Under the pieces are notes generated by a model. That model was not told the DNA's origin. It did no database searches and saw only the letters and a list, made by a program, of their open reading frames with translations. Position numbers and translations under genes: made by a program. A DNA stretch of 64,000 bases, taken from positions 1 to 64,000 of the forward strand of contig JBGTNL010000049.1 of the NCBI GenBank assembly GCA_041743085.1, read 5' to 3'. This stretch comes from JAFMPW01 sp041743085. GTDB taxonomy: Bacteria > Bacteroidota > Bacteroidia > Flavobacteriales > Flavobacteriaceae. This document shows positions 62,367-64,000 of this stretch, one piece after another. Within the stretch, counting starts at the first letter, position 1, and each line of letters begins with the position of its first letter.

Positions 62367-63977
62367 CTAATCCGTCTTAATAATGGTGAATTCCTCAAAA
62401 AGTGGTCGCAGCGAATTCATGAGCATGGGGATAAGTTCTTCGCCAAATTCCAAATACAATTCCGAGAAGTTTAAATGACGCTCCTGAAGCGAATGAATGG
62501 GAAACAATTCGTTCTGAATTTCCGTTATTCGTATTACCTGATCTTTCAGTTTCCGCTTCTGAGCTTTAAGCAGCCGTTTTTCAAGATGGTCCAGGCCTTT
62601 CTTCTGCTTTACCTCCTGTGCTTTTACAGCCCCCAGAAAGGATTTGTCAGTTTCTTCGGCAATTTCGTAAAGGCTTTCAAACTGTTGGTCCAGATGATTT
62701 TTTTGGGGTGAGAAGTCGATATCAATATTGGAGATTTCCCGAATCTTTTTATTGATGAGACTACTTTGTTTCAAAAAAAGATCGGCAACCTTCAGGTTCA
62801 GTTTTTTCAATTTTTTATGTTGTTTTTCTGAAATGATCAAAACCGAATTCCGGAGTAACACTATTGGGAAGGTGACATTTAAAGCCTCAAATGAAGATTT
62901 CAGTTCCAGCCAATAGGCCAGTTCTCCCCCACCGCCAATGTAACAAAGATTGGGCAATATCACTTCCTGGTACAACGGACGGGCTATTACATTTGGTGAA
63001 AATCGCTCCGGACGGTTTTCCAACTCGGCCAGTAACTCTTCTTTAGTAAATACAATGTCTGTATTGAGCACATAAAATTGTCCTTCATTTTCAACGATGC
63101 GCTCTCTTATTCCATCCGACAAATAGAAATAATTGATCTCACGGGGATTGACTTGTATATCATAATTTTCTGGCAGTTCCTGAAGTTTCCCCACCGTTTC
63201 TTCCACTTTTACGGAGGCGATATTTTCCAGAATATCGCGGGTGGCATAGGGAATCAATAACCGCTTTAAATTTTTATCATCCCCGTCAAGGATGACCAGG
63301 CCATATTCCCCGAACAATTCGTTGGCAAGATATTTGGTGGCAGTTGTCAGCGTCTGATGCTCCAGATAAGCCTTACGAAACAATTCCGTGAGACGATTGG
63401 CGTTTATACTATTTCCTATTTCCAGGGAAAATAACTCAAAAACGGCTTCAAGTCCCTCTGTAGAAAATTTACCAACCGCCCCGCCCCGATAGTCCTCAGG
63501 ATTCCACTGCAATTTCTTTCCTTTAAAATTGAAGTAATTGATCTCCTCAAAATCGTGATCTTCCGTCGCCATCCAGTACAGCGGTACAAAATTGTGTTCC
63601 GGGTAGGCCGTTTTCAGCTCCCTGCCAAGGTTAATAGTGTTTATGATCTTATATAAAAAATACAAGGGGCCTGTGAACAAATTGAGCTGATGCCCGGTGA
63701 CCACGGTAAAGGTGCTTGGATCTTCCAAAGACTTTATATGATCCCTTACCTTCCTGGAGACCGAAATGCCATTGTATTGGGCTTCTAACACCGAACGCAA
63801 AATTTTCCTGTTTTCTTGTGGGAAGTTGGCCTTTTTTTCAGCTATCTGAGCTTCAAAATCCTCGAGCGTAGAAAATCTTTTATAAAAAGGTTTAAGACTT
63901 TCCTTCTCCTCCAGATAATCGCATATTAACTCGGAAAAATAGCCGGTTTTTCTAAAAGGGATAGAGGCAACTTCCAT
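62367..63977 (-). CDS. bshC: Bacillithiol biosynthesis cysteine-adding enzyme BshC
   Basis: A 536-residue protein of the BshC family, usual length. Recognised by VTGHQLNLFTGPLYFLYKII, PLYWMATEDHDFEEINYFNF and the C-terminal coiled-coil (KQKKGLDHLEKRLLKAQKRK). It adds cysteine to glucosaminyl-malate in the last step of bacillithiol synthesis; the thiol is used by Firmicutes and many Bacteroidota for redox buffering. BshA and BshB are not in the window. The start at 63977 is 22 bases from the window edge, so its promoter is mostly outside. Confidence 0.95.
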   Translation of the reverse strand: MEVASIPFRKTGYFSELICDYLEEKESLKPFYKRFSTLEDFEAQIAEKKANFPQENRKILRSVLEAQYNGISVSRKVRDHIKSLEDPSTFTVVTGHQLNLFTGPLYFLYKIINTINLGRELKTAYPEHNFVPLYWMATEDHDFEEINYFNFKGKKLQWNPEDYRGGAVGKFSTEGLEAVFELFSLEIGNSINANRLTELFRKAYLEHQTLTTATKYLANELFGEYGLVILDGDDKNLKRLLIPYATRDILENIASVKVEETVGKLQELPENYDIQVNPREINYFYLSDGIRERIVENEGQFYVLNTDIVFTKEELLAELENRPERFSPNVIARPLYQEVILPNLCYIGGGGELAYWLELKSSFEALNVTFPIVLLRNSVLIISEKQHKKLKKLNLKVADLFLKQSSLINKKIREISNIDIDFSPQKNHLDQQFESLYEIAEETDKSFLGAVKAQEVKQKKGLDHLEKRLLKAQKRKLKDQVIRITEIQNELFPIHSLQERHLNFSELYLEFGEELIPMLMNSLRPLFEEFTIIKTD

Positions 63978-64000
63978 GTGAGGTATTAAATCCGACCAAA

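Noticed and set aside
1..64000. tRNA, rRNA, tmRNA, RNase P RNA or riboswitches
   Set aside because: Intergenic gaps were scanned by eye for cloverleaf ends, conserved RNA cores and riboswitch motifs; none was convincing. A covariance-model scan would be decisive.

Overview
The window looks like a chromosomal segment of a marine-type Flavobacteriaceae (Bacteroidota) bacterium. Supporting evidence is indirect: A-rich leaders with Bacteroidota-type -7 boxes (TAnnTTTG) before several genes, many lipoproteins and exported enzymes, a BshC bacillithiol gene, and family combinations typical of flavobacteria (head-GIN/DUF2807, DUF3820, DUF922, five-LysM protein, RDD/SpoIIM/DUF4129/DUF4350/MoxR/DUF58 operon). 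The genus cannot be fixed from what is here. No tRNA, rRNA, CRISPR array, prophage or complete insertion sequence was seen.

Layout. 0-3.3 kb: a SGSGDI-repeat surface protein, an MFS permease and an M48 lipoprotein protease. 3.3-11.3 kb: a minus-strand alpha-glucan cluster read in the order glgE, maltokinase, glgB, GH31 alpha-glucosidase; a GH13 alpha-glucosidase lies separately at 20.4 kb. 11.5-20.1 kb: a collagen-like lipoprotein, exported MsrB, LpdA, a PQQ-type sugar dehydrogenase, AroQ, a decaying group of outer-membrane beta-barrel genes and XerD. 22-28.5 kb: an exported M20 hydrolase, an ECF-like sigma factor with a membrane protein, an acyltransferase, a CoA-type Nudix hydrolase divergent from a lipoprotein cyclophilin, a UPF0126/TRIC channel gene broken by an in-frame TGA, and an RDD protein. 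28.6-35.5 kb: the SpoIIM/DUF4129/DUF4350/MoxR/DUF58 operon plus a response regulator. 35.5-48 kb: mostly secreted catabolic proteins (carbamoylase-type M20, GH140-like, M28, a 1145-residue HEAT/cytochrome c protein, a TPR protein, an SMP-30 lipoprotein). 48-64 kb: mainly minus-strand housekeeping genes (nitronate monooxygenase, MnmA, YidC, PyrG, GuaA, BshC), with OsmC, a LysM/periplasmic-binding protein and a Tat-signal TIM-barrel isomerase.

How genes work together. GlgE, maltokinase and GlgB form the maltose-1-phosphate route to branched alpha-glucan, but the usual maltose supplier trehalose synthase is absent from the window; the cytoplasmic GH31 enzyme is the local candidate for glucan turnover or maltose handling. 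The 28.6-35 kb operon has the architecture of the MoxR/DUF58 envelope-stress or aerotolerance-like loci. PyrG-YidC and GuaA-LysM-OsmC are tightly arranged, probably co-transcribed sets.

Most noteworthy: two copies (38.29 kb, 62.03 kb) of a ~160-bp non-coding element with 17-19-bp inverted termini, flanking TA dinucleotides and a fold-back interior, i.e. a MITE; one copy supplies the last base of the GH140 stop codon. Other dispersed short repeats, two broken genes, a divergent gene pair with overlapping start codons, an orphan terminator and an 18-codon Cys/His-rich reading frame before a strong terminator are also recorded. I did not find a clearly new multi-gene system.
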